The notes beneath the pieces are model-generated. The model was not told the DNA's origin and did no database searches. It was given only the letters and a program-made list of their open reading frames with translations. Shown here in pieces: positions 1-10,707 of a DNA stretch of 64,000 nucleotides (position 1 is the first letter of the stretch; each line of letters opens with the position of its first letter). The translations under genes and the position numbers were made by a program. The DNA comes from Echinococcus granulosus (lineage: Eukaryota > Platyhelminthes > Cestoda > Cyclophyllidea > Taeniidae), in NCBI RefSeq assembly GCF_000524195.1, contig NW_020170381.1, positions 2,011,055 to 2,075,054 on the forward strand. The letters run 5' to 3'.

Positions 1-161
1 TTACACTACTTTTGCATTTTAAATTAGCCCTCTTGTGCCTCACTGGGTGCCCTATCCTTCCGGACCGCGCCAATTGCCCAGACACCTTCTCTGCACTGAA
101 TATATATTCTGCCCGAGTATTGTGTCTTCTTTCGTCTTTAGGGAGGCTTGGGACGCTGCAG
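1..161 (+). repeat. Truncated solo LTR of the window's TRIM-like family
   Basis: Runs off the left edge of the window. It shares with the copies at 7211-7408, 32523-32721 and 49745-49940 the blocks AATTAGCCC, ACACCTTCTCTG, ATATATTCTGCCCGAGTATT and the end GGGACGCT. It lies in the same orientation as the 32523 copy. The left end of the LTR is missing or heavily changed. Confidence 0.75.
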
Positions 162-1055
162 TAAAAAACCCCCAAAAAAATATGGAAAGTATTATAAATG
201 CAATGCTGTGATCAGCTCTACGCCTGCTCAGAGTAAACATTTCCACGGAGGATGACACCCCTTTGTCCTTACTAGTTTTGGCATTCCTAGACTGCAGTCT
301 GACTGAAATTGTTTTAATGAACACTAATTGCAGTTACTGTGGGACACGAGCCATTTTGTTCTCTCTTTCGCGACAGTATCCCAGTTCCGTTGTTTGTCTG
401 CTGTGTTTCTTTCCCCTTTGTAACATCTTATAGTTCCCTCTAAAAATTTTACATGTACCGGTATTTCGTTTTTTGCACGATACTATATTATGCACGCCCC
501 TTCAGTAAATGTGGAGTCATTTTAACAGCTTATAAGGCGATTTGCTTCTTCAAAACAATTTCTAGCAAAACCCTACAATATTCAAAGGCATACACAAAGG
601 TGCAAAAGTGGCAACTATCACATATGAAGTGCAGTACATGGAACACAAAACAGTAAAACGATTGTTCGGCTCTCTCGATTGATTGGTCAGCCTTTTGCTT
701 AGCTCGCACACTTTTGTACAGACGTTTATTTTGGTTTACGGTCACATGGCATCACATAAGCCTACTACTTTTTAAAGTCGTTCTTAGAAATTGTGTTTTT
801 TTACTTTTTTTTAGTTGGAATTTACAAGTATGGGTACTTGTGTTCAAATGGCTTTGCCCTGAGTCATTTTAGTGCTTAATGCCTTACCATGCAAGTGCAT
901 TTTTGCAGAACATTTAGTACATCATTTTTTGCAGCTCTGCTTTCGACGATCAACACATGTACGAAACTGTTTTAGCAAATTTCATGCCGGCGTTTGTGAT
1001 CAAAACTTGACATTTGTGACCGTTTGAAGCGCTTGTCTTTGCGTGCATTTCTTAG
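162..1055. other. Intergenic and upstream region of TAF1B
   Basis: AT-rich sequence with only short ORFs that lack splice context or family resemblance. The last part presumably holds the TAF1B promoter and 5' UTR, but I see no clear core element. Confidence 0.5.
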
Positions 1056-4000
1056 ATGTCATCCGGTGCGTTGAGATGCTCTGGCTGTGGGAGTAGTAGT
1101 TTTTCCGTCGACGAAGTTTCGGGACGTTATATCTGCACATCTTGTTGGCAGGTCTCGGACTCTTTAAGGGGAATCACTCACGTATGTTATGAAGTGGGAC
1201 TTATATTTGATATAAGTATGCAGTCAACTTTATCTGATCCTTTTTGACTTGATTCATTTGTACTTGCGACTTAGTAAAGTAGGTGAACTACGCTATCTCC
1301 TCTATTGGTGAGCACGTCAGTAACTTATTAGCGGCATCCCCGGAGCAGAATGGGCTATGATCACTTCGCCAAATTGATCGTTTTTAAGTTTCATCCCCCT
1401 CATCCCCCCTTAAATCTGGCTATGTAGATGTGCGATTGCAATAGTTTGGATCCGCTAGTCTCTTCTGATAACCTTTACCGTGATATTTTGCTAAATAGGA
1501 TCACAAATTTGGGGAGACTGCGTACGGTCTTCGGGCTGTCAATACGTCGAGTAGTGTTCCACAAAGGGATGATCTCATGTACTGTTCTGTCCCTTCAGAA
1601 GGGCAGATCAAAGATGCTTCTCAAGCGTTTGATGACTTTGTACCAGCCTCACCTATCACGAAACGCCGACGCAAGGAACGTGAAGGTGACACTGCTGATC
1701 ATGCAGCAACAGTGATGTCTACTAAAGGAGCCCCCAAAGAGACGCATAAGAAGCGAAGTCGCTTGCGCAGTTGGCGTATGAGTGAAGCGTTTACTGTGAG
1801 AATAAACCTGTTTTTCATTTTCTTTGAAGGTCGGAATAAAGAATATCGCTATTACTCCCTTCAGAAAATCTAAACTTTAGTCTAGTGAGGGTTTTTACTG
1901 ACAGGAAAGCTTTTGCCTCTAATTGGCCCTAAAGTCGATGGTTTAATCAAAAGCTCAACTTCTCCACCTTAAAAAGTGGTTTTATCGCATGATGTCATTT
2001 ACTCATGTATTGGCGCCCACTTTTAATGTCCATGATATATCACTCAATTCTTGGCACAATTCATGCCATGCTAACATAAGAATTAAGTCAGGATATCGTT
2101 TTTTCAACTTATTATCTTTTTTTCCATTTTATTAAAGCTTTTACTCCATCACCAAATGACGGTTTTTACGCGTGCCTATCTGACACCCGAACCGACTTCA
2201 TTTCCGGGCGTTGTTGATCGATTTAACTCGATTGCTAACACCCTGTGGACTAACTACTTGGGTGCCACGGGTGAGTTGGGTGGAGATATGTGGGCCTTGT
2301 CGTTCCGTCGAACGCTGAAAGCCTTGGAGTCGATTTTTGAGTCCCGAAAAAACTACTTGCGGCACTGCAATGCTGAGGGGAGGAGTGCATATAATCAGGC
2401 GCTTCCTCGCGTGGGTAGGAAGGGTGAAAAGGACAGCCGTTGGTTAACACGTTTCCTCGAGTCCAAATTAGGCTTCGGATTCTGTTGGATCGGATGGGGC
2501 TCTCTCTACTGTCCGAACGAAACCGAAAGCGCCAATAACCCTTTCTTTCTCTTCGAAACGAAGTTAGTCCTTGTTGCAATTTACATCAGTTCATCACATT
2601 TACTAGCGTAATGTAACAATCCAATTGTCCAGCCTATATATTAGGGCCTACTGTTGAGTTAATGAGACACTGTTCCAGTAATGTAATTGAACTGCTGATC
2701 CTATTGCATAGCCTCATGCATAAATTTCCTATTGAGTAGATCAAGGGCGAGGAAGGAAGCTATTTCAACAGACTTTTTATTCTCTTTTAAAGTTGTGATC
2801 ATGAAAATCAGTCTTCGGTGAGTTGCGCAGACGATGATGACTGTGAATCCTCTATAACATTGGGTTCGAGTGATTCGGAGTCCGTGGATGAGACGCCGCC
2901 CCAAAAACGTCCAAGACGGCTGGTTCCGTCACCGCAGTCGCTGTCAGCACAGCATCTTCCGGAGGAGCAAGCCGGACTGTCGAGCAATGTGCAAAGCCTC
3001 TTGGAAATGTGGAAGCAGATGCTCGTGGAAAACCTGTAATTGGGATCTCCTCTAATCTGATAGGGAGCGGATGTTGCATTTAAATACCCTTTGATTGATT
3101 GTTTTTATAGGATAAAAAGGCAACCTAAGAAAGATATGTTTTGGCATGGAAAGTTGGGTAAACACAGGACGAATTGGTTGCTCGAATACAACCTGGGTGT
3201 TCTATTCCTCGCAGCCTTCCTCACCTTGACTGCTGTAAACACGAGGAAGGTCGCAATCTGTCAGCATGACTTCTTCACTTTGCATGATCTATCGTGTCTC
3301 TGTCAAGACAGGGATAAATTCCCCTATTTACTGGTATGTGATCATTTCTCTATTGTACATCCTGAGTGCTTTTACACGAGTTGAATGTTATTCTCCTTAA
3401 AATACGATTTGTAGGCAGATCGGTGGGTGTCAAACCACTTTGCTTCGTTCAATACCAGTATGCCAGGAATCTTTAAAAGACCCCTAATTCCGGACCCCCT
3501 CATTCTCACTCGCGTCATTATTCATCTAATCAATATGCTCGGCATCACCGAACGACCGAGGTAGGCATCTTATGCGGATAGTATAGAGTATTCAGCCGCG
3601 TGAGGTTACCCACCAGCTCCCTCTTTGACATTTAGACTTCCATTGTGCTCACTTGTGCATCGTTTGCTGCGACAAATGTCTTTCCCTCCTGAGGCGCACC
3701 AAATGGCAGATTCTCTGGTTGCAAAGTTGGCTCGGTGTGTGAAGGACAATGTTGGTGAGAAAAGGGTGGGAATGCACTACTTCCTTCCTCTTCATCGCTA
3801 CCTCCGTGGGGAAGTTTTTGCCATGGCCATAGTTGCCATAACTGGACGTCTGCTCTTCAAGTTGGATGGTGACTTTGAGGTATGCTGGGGGGGGGGAAAT
3901 TTGCTTCCTCTTTTCAAAAGTGATTCCAAAAATAAATGCTTTAAGTAGTGTACGATGACTGCTGTGATTGAATACGAAAAAAGTGCATTTACCCTCTTTA

Positions 4001-5468
4001 AGCCAGTTCCACTCCAAAATAATAAGGAGTAAACCAATCTTAACTATTCTGGGTCCAATTGAAGCATCAAACCTTGAAGTGTCCGGGGCTGGAAGACAAC
4101 GCTTGTACAGACGTCGCTCATTGCGATAATCCTAAATTACCTCTTGTGCTCTAGTTTGAGTTAGTGGTGAACAAGCTTACGGACAGTCGTAATTATATTT
4201 GCCTTTCTGGACTTTGAATTTCGTAGCATCGCTGGAGCAAAGTGGCGCGTTTTCTCACCCAGCATCCGGAAAAGGCTGCACTTCTCAAGGAGGTGCTCAA
4301 TGATGAGGATGCAAAAGCAGAGACGAGAGGTCTTACTGTGCACTTTGATTGGTCTAGTTGGATGTGCGGGCTTCCTAGCGACTCCCCGAGCCTTCGCAGA
4401 CCGCGTTCGCGCTTCCGCACTGGCAGCGCGCCCCTCAATACAGTGCTGACCCACTCCCAATTGGTGCGAACGGCAAGGAGCACTAAGGAGTTTTTAGGTG
4501 CCGCCTCCTCTTTCAATCCTCAAGTCGACGAAGGATGGGGCGAAAATTACGATTGCCCCAGGCATTATAATTTGGCAAGTTGGTAGACATTACCATTTTG
4601 ACTAGGCTGATGTGCGTGTTTAAGTTCCAGGTTTTAAACTTTCTTCTTTTTGAATTTTCAAGAAAGAAACAAAACTCAGCTTGACCGATTGTCTCACGCA
4701 GTTGATTGGCCACTCCTGTTTTGCAACTAATGGTGATAATGCTGGAACGTCTCGACAGGATGCGAAAGTCCAGTCAATTCCCTGCAAGTCGTGCGTCCAC
4801 ACCATAAATCACACAATTTTCCGGAGAGCCACTAATCAGGCGGTAAACGACAAGTGGGTCGATCAGAACTGCGATGCTCTTGTACGCGCTCATCGATTTA
4901 TTCGACAGAGGAATATACCAGCCTCGGAACTATTGAATAAGATACACCCGTTCACCTCGAAACCGGACGATATCTACACGGTAGGCCGACTCCTTTCTGC
5001 ATAAATCACGTCTTCTAAACTATCTATATTGCCCATTAGGCGTGGCTGCATGTCCTGGAGAATTTTGATTCGTACAACCCTATCAGCGGGGCTGACTTCC
5101 CCACAGATTTAGAGAAGGCCTCGTCTTCAAACATATTTCCACCCCTAGTGATGGACTTCATTGGGGACCACGAGAAACGGGTATTTGACTTCTTCTCGGG
5201 AAACAGGGTTGACCCTAGCTCCGGTACTAATGGATCTGCCGTCCCCTTGAAGTCTGGTAAAAAGGCTGGCAACCTGGCCAAGGCGTCCCTCCATTGGTTC
5301 CTCAAATCGGCTAGTACGATGTGTGGAGCGAGATTGTCACAACTTTTAAGAGAGATCGAGTGCATTGAACACCTCCTTGGATGTTGGCCTGGCGAAGAGC
5401 TAAGCGTTCTAACAAAGTTACGGAACCTAGCCCTTGCCTTCCACTTTGACTATTCTGTACCCGAGTAA
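1056..5468 (+). CDS. TAF1B: TATA-box-binding protein-associated factor RNA polymerase I subunit B (TAF1B)
   Basis: TAF1B is a subunit of the SL1/TIF-IB selectivity factor and the TFIIB-like protein of the nucleolar Pol I preinitiation complex. The ATG at 1056 starts a zinc ribbon: RCSGC (Cys8, Cys11) and ICTSC (Cys27, Cys30). Exons with continuous frame: 1056-1181, 1499-1795, about 2138-2410, about 2806-3035, 3111-3333, 3415-3560, 3636-3879, 4227-4574, 4663-4980 and 5040-5468. The junction between the third and fourth exon is unresolved. The second exon carries a basic KRRRK stretch and the fourth a PPQKRPRR stretch, both possible nuclear signals. The cyclin-like core is recognisable by DKFPYLL, VIIHLINMLGI, and MHYFLPLHRYLRGE followed by FAMAIVAITGRLLFKLDGDFE. 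The intron at 4575-4662 appears to be of GC-AG type. Ends 199 bp from the C1orf43 stop on the other strand. Confidence 0.88.
4575..4662 (+). other. Probable GC-AG intron in TAF1B
   Basis: The exon ends TTG followed by GCAAGT, the typical strong donor of GC-AG introns, and the acceptor is TTTTCAAG at 4662. This choice keeps phase 0 on both sides: the flanking exons are 348 and 318 bp, both divisible by three. The nearby GT dinucleotides would break the frame. Confidence 0.6.
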
Positions 5469-5666
5469 CATGGCTTAATTCGACGTCATCAACCACTTCG
5501 TTTTAGTGTAGAACTCTTATTGTCGCTTGTCTTTATGAAGTGTTTAAATATAAGGAAGAAAGGACCGTGGTCAAAGCTACTAATAAAGGCTTTTCACATA
5601 AATATACGTGAACTATAGTGCAACATAGAATATTCCGGACAGGGGGCTTTTGACTGCCGATTGTAC

Positions 5667-6746
5667 TCACTGACGCAGGTGACTTGAGGTGTTTCGACCG
5701 TCGTCGAGGCGAATGAGAGCTGTCTGCGAGTCGTCGCTAGCGGCACTACCGCTTCGACTGAGTGGAGCACGGAGAAGGCCCATCGCACCAGAGGAGGAAT
5801 TGGTTTCAGCGGCGACATTAGACCCAGAGGTCGTATCTTTCATTTCGATTAGCTCCGAGTAAGTCGACTGGCCCACTCTTGAAGCTGAGGGCATTTTTCG
5901 GCGTTTGTGTGACGCCTTAGTCGCCTTGTTAGGCGAATCTGCGGTCTGGAGTGCCTCTTTGACCACCACACTTTTAAAAGCATGATTGTCATTTTATGGT
6001 AACGAAACTTGAGAAATAATTTTTGAGAATTAAGTACGCACGCTTTCAAAAGTTGATCATGAATTTCAAGAAAGCGGAGGTAGTCGACGTCGGTGTACGG
6101 CTAGAAGATATGGCATTACGTTTATCGACAAGGAATTGAATGGTGGGGAACAAGTTTGACCTACCCCGGGGTCATACCGAGCGCGATTATAGAATTCACA
6201 ATAAGTCTCAACGAGATGACTATCGGGTTTCGGGTTCATCGATTGTGAAGAGGCGCTCAATAAGAAATCCTTTATGCCTCTGACAGGAGGTGCCTCAAAT
6301 AGGGGATAGGATGCCAAAATTTTCTCCTCTAAAGTCAAGTCACAGATATGACGTACTCAGGTCGACAAATAGATCAACAGTGTTTGCACGAAATTGAAAT
6401 CCCAGATTCCCTTAAAAATAAGTATGTATAAAGGGAAGCACTTCCAGCGGTGTCGTTCTGTCTATCCGAGTTCGACGAGTAAAATACCCTGGGTTCTGGC
6501 CGAATCTTAACAGTCACGTTTATCTTCGAATTTACTAACTCCTTCCAAAACTACCAAAAAAATAGAGAACTAACTTTTGCAAACTTTTGGGCCGCCATTT
6601 CCAACAGGTGCGTACACGATCCTACCAATGCGACTTTTTCTCCTCGCAATGCTACGCTTAATAAATATAAAGGATCCCAGGAAAATGACGACTCCGAAAG
6701 CAACTAAAAATAAGAATAGGGAAAGCGCAATAGTCTGTCCGGACAT
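5667..6746 (-). CDS. C1orf43: C1orf43 (NICE-3) family single-pass membrane protein
   Basis: Small single-pass membrane protein. The human protein is 253 aa and has been linked to phagocytosis and Golgi/mitochondrial localisation; its molecular role is poorly known. Exons: 6585-6746, 6442-6505, 6357-6410, 6165-6328, 6042-6100 and 5667-5970. Together they give 807 nt, 268 aa plus stop, with every junction in phase. The N-terminus MSGQTIALS is followed by a hydrophobic helix and then KRSIARRKSRIG and YAPVGNGGPK, which match the human VKRQIM...PVGHNAPK region. Other matches are PVRGIKDFLL, YNRARYDPG and DVDYLRFLEIHDQLL (human YETARYGTG and NEYLRYQEALSEL). The C-terminal tail is Ser/Thr-rich. Two introns are extremely short, 28 nt (6329-6356) and 31 nt (6411-6441). 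Tail-to-tail with TAF1B. Confidence 0.85.
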
Positions 6747-7171
6747 CACGAGCTACCTTAAGCAAAGGCTAAGCTGCAGTACAAACTAAAACAACCAGTT
6801 TTGTATTCTGTATTTCTTGTTTGTGACCATTGATGGCAACAAATCATGCTAAACCATTTAAAAATAAAAAATTATGCATGAAAATGCAAAATTGTACCGC
6901 ATTTCGGCAACAGCAAAGCCGTGTGTTGTTAATTTGAAAAAGCCTTTCGTTGCAAATTTCATTGCCCAAACTTTTTCCACAACAATTTTTGGCAGCCGAC
7001 GATATATTTGCTTACGCTAAAATAAGACTGGTTTTGATGTCTAGGTTTCGTATGCAGGCTTTTATTAGTGGTTCGTTTCTATGCTACATCCATCACTATC
7101 CGTCTCCGGCTTGCTTCCCGTAAAAGTCGCTACGAAATCATGTTTGGATTTTTGCCCATTTTAAAGAATTA
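6747..7171. other. Intergenic region upstream of the C1orf43 gene
   Basis: AT-rich with short A runs. No coding or RNA gene was recognised. It presumably holds the minus-strand promoter of C1orf43. Confidence 0.4.
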
Positions 7172-7559
7172 CAGTTCCCTGAAGGTTTCCTGAAGACAAA
7201 AAAGACATAATATAGCGTCCCAAGACTCCCTGAAGACGAAAGAAGACAAAATACTCGGGCAGAATACATATATTCAGCACGGAGAAGGTGTCTGGGCTAT
7301 TGGCATGGCCCAAAAGGCCAGCCCACCCAGCGAGGTACAAGGGGGCTAATTCGAAGTACAAAAGTGGCGCCTCACCAGAACCGAGGGATAAACCACTATC
7401 GTATTACAATAATGCTTGGGCAGGATATATATTCGTAATGCAGAAGGTGTTAGGGATACTGGCGTGGTCCAGAGGCCAGCTTTTACGGTGAAGGTACAGT
7501 GGCCTAGAAAAAGTGACCCTTTACCGAAGCCGACCGTTAAACAAACAGCCAACACATTA
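7172..7559 (-). repeat. Older solo LTR interrupted by a younger copy
   Basis: The left part is 7172-7210 (CCCTGAAGG, CCTGAAGACAAA) and the right part is 7413 to about 7559 (GGGCAGGATATATATTC, GCAGAAGGTGTTAGGG, GGTCCAGAGGCCAGC). Joined, they form a diverged minus-oriented LTR of the same family as the element that splits it. The right end is near ACACATTAC; its exact limit is uncertain. Confidence 0.7.
7211..7408 (-). mobile_element. Young 198-bp solo LTR with target-site duplication
   Basis: Read on the minus strand it runs from TGTAATACGATAGTGG to GGGACGCTATA. It is flanked by a perfect 4-bp direct repeat ATAA (7207-7210 and 7409-7412), as expected for integrase-type insertion. It is very similar to 49745-49940 (196 bp) and 32523-32721 (199 bp). 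No ORF belongs to it. Confidence 0.85.
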
Positions 7560-9147
7560 CGACATGTAATCAGCATACAGCAGAGCTTTAGATTACTAGC
7601 GTTACCTGTAAGCCAGACGGAGATGCAATGACAAAGCGATGAGTTAAACAATTAGTGTATTACAGAATGCTCAAGTGCGTCCCTTTCGAAGCTATTGAAC
7701 CTGATTAACACCTCTATATTTCATTGATAAATCAAATATTAAACGCCAAATAACTATTTTAAACTCAATTTTTTTTGCATGGGACCGAACTCTATCGTCC
7801 TAGTATTAGTTCTGCCTCTTTTGAAAGCGGATTGGTGCGAACACCCACGTCTTTAATGTTCGAGGACATTATTGTGACTGTGTAATGGTGGTACTTTTTA
7901 TAATTTAGCATAATTGCATCTACTTGTTTAGACATTGGCCTCCCGGATTACTCTATTTCTTACATCCAATTGAGTTACTGTAGCGCTCTCCGTCTTCTCC
8001 AAGATCTTAGTAAGACGAAGTAGTGACTACTTGCAAAGTGGCTAGGGCCAATGTAATGACTCGAAACTGACGTTGCAGAATGGTAGCACAAATTTCGAAG
8101 ACTGCCATGTCCGCTTATTTAAACAAACAAATAAGCAAAATGTCAAAGGGCATATTTTTTCAATCCAAAGATCTTCTAGCGGCTACATTTCTTTCATCGC
8201 TACAATATTTTTGCTTTCTGGAGAAGATTGCTTTTGTATCAACAGACACCCCATAAACTTCACCCACCCGTGCTACTAAGTAGACCAACTGGTGCTTTTG
8301 AGTAACAGCGCATCTACGCTGAATATTTTGGTGCTGCACCGCAAATTCAGCAAGTGCCTGCACAACCCACGTAAATTTTACTCGAATTTGTAGCAAAAAC
8401 TGATCTTAAGAGTTAATTTAGAATTAGAAAAGTTATTAGTTATATCGAATTACGTATCAACAAACGTTGGCTTAGTAGGTAATACATCAGAAACCAAGTA
8501 TACTTCTTCGGGACTATCGTGCCTTGTACCTTTTGTCTTGGTATCAAATTAGACTGTTGAGTAGTTCTGCAGCGGATCAAAATACCAATTTTCACCCTCA
8601 AATAAATGTGTTTGCGCAACTTTTATTTTTTTCTTTGCTATGTACACAGCCATGCACAGGATTTTCTGTAAGCAACGTACTCCCTGTAACTTGAACTACT
8701 GCAATTTTGACACTTTCATAAGCGAAAAATGGCAAACAACACTGGCTTTTTCTTTTTCACCCGAAAGTAACTTTGTTTCAAGAACGTGGTGAGGTATGGC
8801 TTGTTTAAAACGGTTTGGACTGATTAAACTGAAACCTGGAATAAGGGTATTCGGTAATCATTCAAACTGGTCCATCAGGAGTATATACGCGAGCTATGTG
8901 GGCACAACCCATGGACCGTGGCAACGAGAACAGGCACTGCAACTTGATGATGGCTGAAGGGACAGGCTGCGGTAGTGGCAGTACTGCCAGTGCATCTGTG
9001 AGTGCGCCTTCTTGACTGATCGTGTGTGCCTACTGACCAATTACTTCGAGACTGTGCGCTGTCAGTACTCACCACTTCCAATCGCATGACACTGTCAATG
9101 GAGTAAATAGTATCCGGAAATATTTGGTTCATTTGTGTCACTGCCGC
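7560..9147. other. Intergenic region upstream of the first SLC46-like gene
   Basis: No convincing coding exon, RNA gene or repeat was recognised. Short ORFs in all frames look random. The proximal part presumably contains the promoter of the transporter at 9148. Confidence 0.4.
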
Positions 9148-10707
9148 ATGGATGAAACTACACCACGGGGAATGACGGAGGAAACAGAAAAGGAAGAAGG
9201 AATGGAGCAAGTTCATGGATGGTGCTACAGAATGCAGCACCTCCTACCCAGTCTCATCATCGTCTGCATGGCCATCTATGAAATTGCTGAGGCGCTACTC
9301 AAAACCTCTGCCCGCCTCCATATCCTACGTCTTTCCTGCCTCTACATTACCAAAGACTCCAAACTCTGTCGTCACGAGCCGAACAAAACAGTGGGTGCAG
9401 AAGTCGATGGACGCATTCAGAGCGTGGCCGCGCCCTACATTATCAGCTACACTGTGTTACTGAATGGGCCTGCAATAATTTCCTGCCTCTTCTTCGGCTC
9501 GTGGTCGGATCATCACGGTAGGAAGAAAGTACTGTTGCTTTCGCTAGTGGGGCAAATCCTCGCTTGCGTCTCTTTTAGCTTCTCTTACATACCGGGCGTG
9601 GGCCACATTCCTGGGGGCACCTTGTGTCTCCTGGTCGGAGTCCTCATTTATGGCATATGCGGCAAAAGCACCGTCTTCCTGATTGGTGCGAGCAGCTACG
9701 TGGCGGACTGTAGCACCAAGGAGCGGCGCACCCGCCTACTTAGTCGCCTCATCGGTGTGGGCTTCTTCGGCAACTGCATCGGCTATGCGCTCGTTTCCCT
9801 CTTCATCACTTTTCAGTGGATTCTAGTGGCAGTCAGCGTTACCGCTGTGGTCCTCTTTGTGGCCATACACCTTTTCATCAAAGAAACCATCACCTACGAT
9901 CCACATAAGATAATGAATGAGCAGATGATTAAAGCGTATGCAGCAACTAGAAGAGCTGAGACCATGGGAGTGGAAGACGGTGAAGACCACACAACGAAGA
10001 ATGGGCCCTATTCAAAGACTGGAGATTTTGAGAATGCCATGTTTGTTCCTCCAGGAAGGAAAGAGCTCACAGGGATGTGTTTTACAGTAGCCCATATTAT
10101 TTGCTTCTTGTTGAGAAAGCGTGATCGATGTGATCGAGCACACATAATCATACTCCTCCTCTGTTGCTTCATCAACCACATGGCGAAGGTGGGTGAGAAT
10201 GACGCAATGCTGCTCTACGTGACATGCGAGAGAGTTGGCTGGAATGATAAGATCTATGGGGCGTATTTGAGCATCAGCTACGTGGCAATGTCCCTCCAGT
10301 TGTTGGTGGTTTACCCATTGTTGGAGCGGCTCTTCAATCCCTCGGATAAAACTTGCATTATCTTTGGCGCCTCTGTCAGGATTTTGACATTTACAGCCAC
10401 TGGTTTGACCAAAAAAACTCCCCTCCTCTTTGTCTACGGCCTTCTTGGCTCCTTCGGAGCTTTTGTGACCTGTGCCGGGCGCTCCAATTTGACAAAACTC
10501 ACATCAGAGGAGGAGGTTGGTACTATGCTTGCTCTGACAAGCTTTCTGGAGGTCCTTTCAGCAACCGTTGGCTCCAGCCTATTTACAGAAATCTTTGTCT
10601 CCACGCAGAAACATTTCGCTGGAACCGTCTTCTTCATCCTCGCGGCGTTGCAAGGTGGTATATTGATGAGCATTCTGTGTTCTCGATATTTCGAAAACAA
10701 ATCTTAG
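9148..10707 (+). CDS. SLC46-type major facilitator transporter, copy 1
   Basis: Intronless ORF of 519 aa from the ATG at 9148; the frame is open slightly further upstream but without an earlier ATG. The protein is a multi-span membrane protein with the MFS motif A GSWSDHHGRKK near residue 117, in the loop after TM2. LLVGVLIYGICGKST and GASSYVADCS follow, typical of the SLC46/PCFT branch. A hydrophilic central loop (about residues 265-310) splits the two six-helix halves. The second half has GWNDKIYGAYLSISYVAMS. SLC46A1 is the proton-coupled folate transporter and SLC46A3 a lysosomal carrier; the substrate here cannot be told from sequence. The acidic N-terminus with TEETEKEEG is cytosolic by family topology. 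Related to the gene at 14201. Confidence 0.85.
   Translation: MDETTPRGMTEETEKEEGMEQVHGWCYRMQHLLPSLIIVCMAIYEIAEALLKTSARLHILRLSCLYITKDSKLCRHEPNKTVGAEVDGRIQSVAAPYIISYTVLLNGPAIISCLFFGSWSDHHGRKKVLLLSLVGQILACVSFSFSYIPGVGHIPGGTLCLLVGVLIYGICGKSTVFLIGASSYVADCSTKERRTRLLSRLIGVGFFGNCIGYALVSLFITFQWILVAVSVTAVVLFVAIHLFIKETITYDPHKIMNEQMIKAYAATRRAETMGVEDGEDHTTKNGPYSKTGDFENAMFVPPGRKELTGMCFTVAHIICFLLRKRDRCDRAHIIILLLCCFINHMAKVGENDAMLLYVTCERVGWNDKIYGAYLSISYVAMSLQLLVVYPLLERLFNPSDKTCIIFGASVRILTFTATGLTKKTPLLFVYGLLGSFGAFVTCAGRSNLTKLTSEEEVGTMLALTSFLEVLSATVGSSLFTEIFVSTQKHFAGTVFFILAALQGGILMSILCSRYFENKS

Noticed and set aside
1428..1498. Plus-strand ORF MCDCNSLDPL... as part of TAF1B
   Set aside because: Frame conflicts with the following basic segment; the acceptor at 1498 gives a phase-0 join from exon 1.
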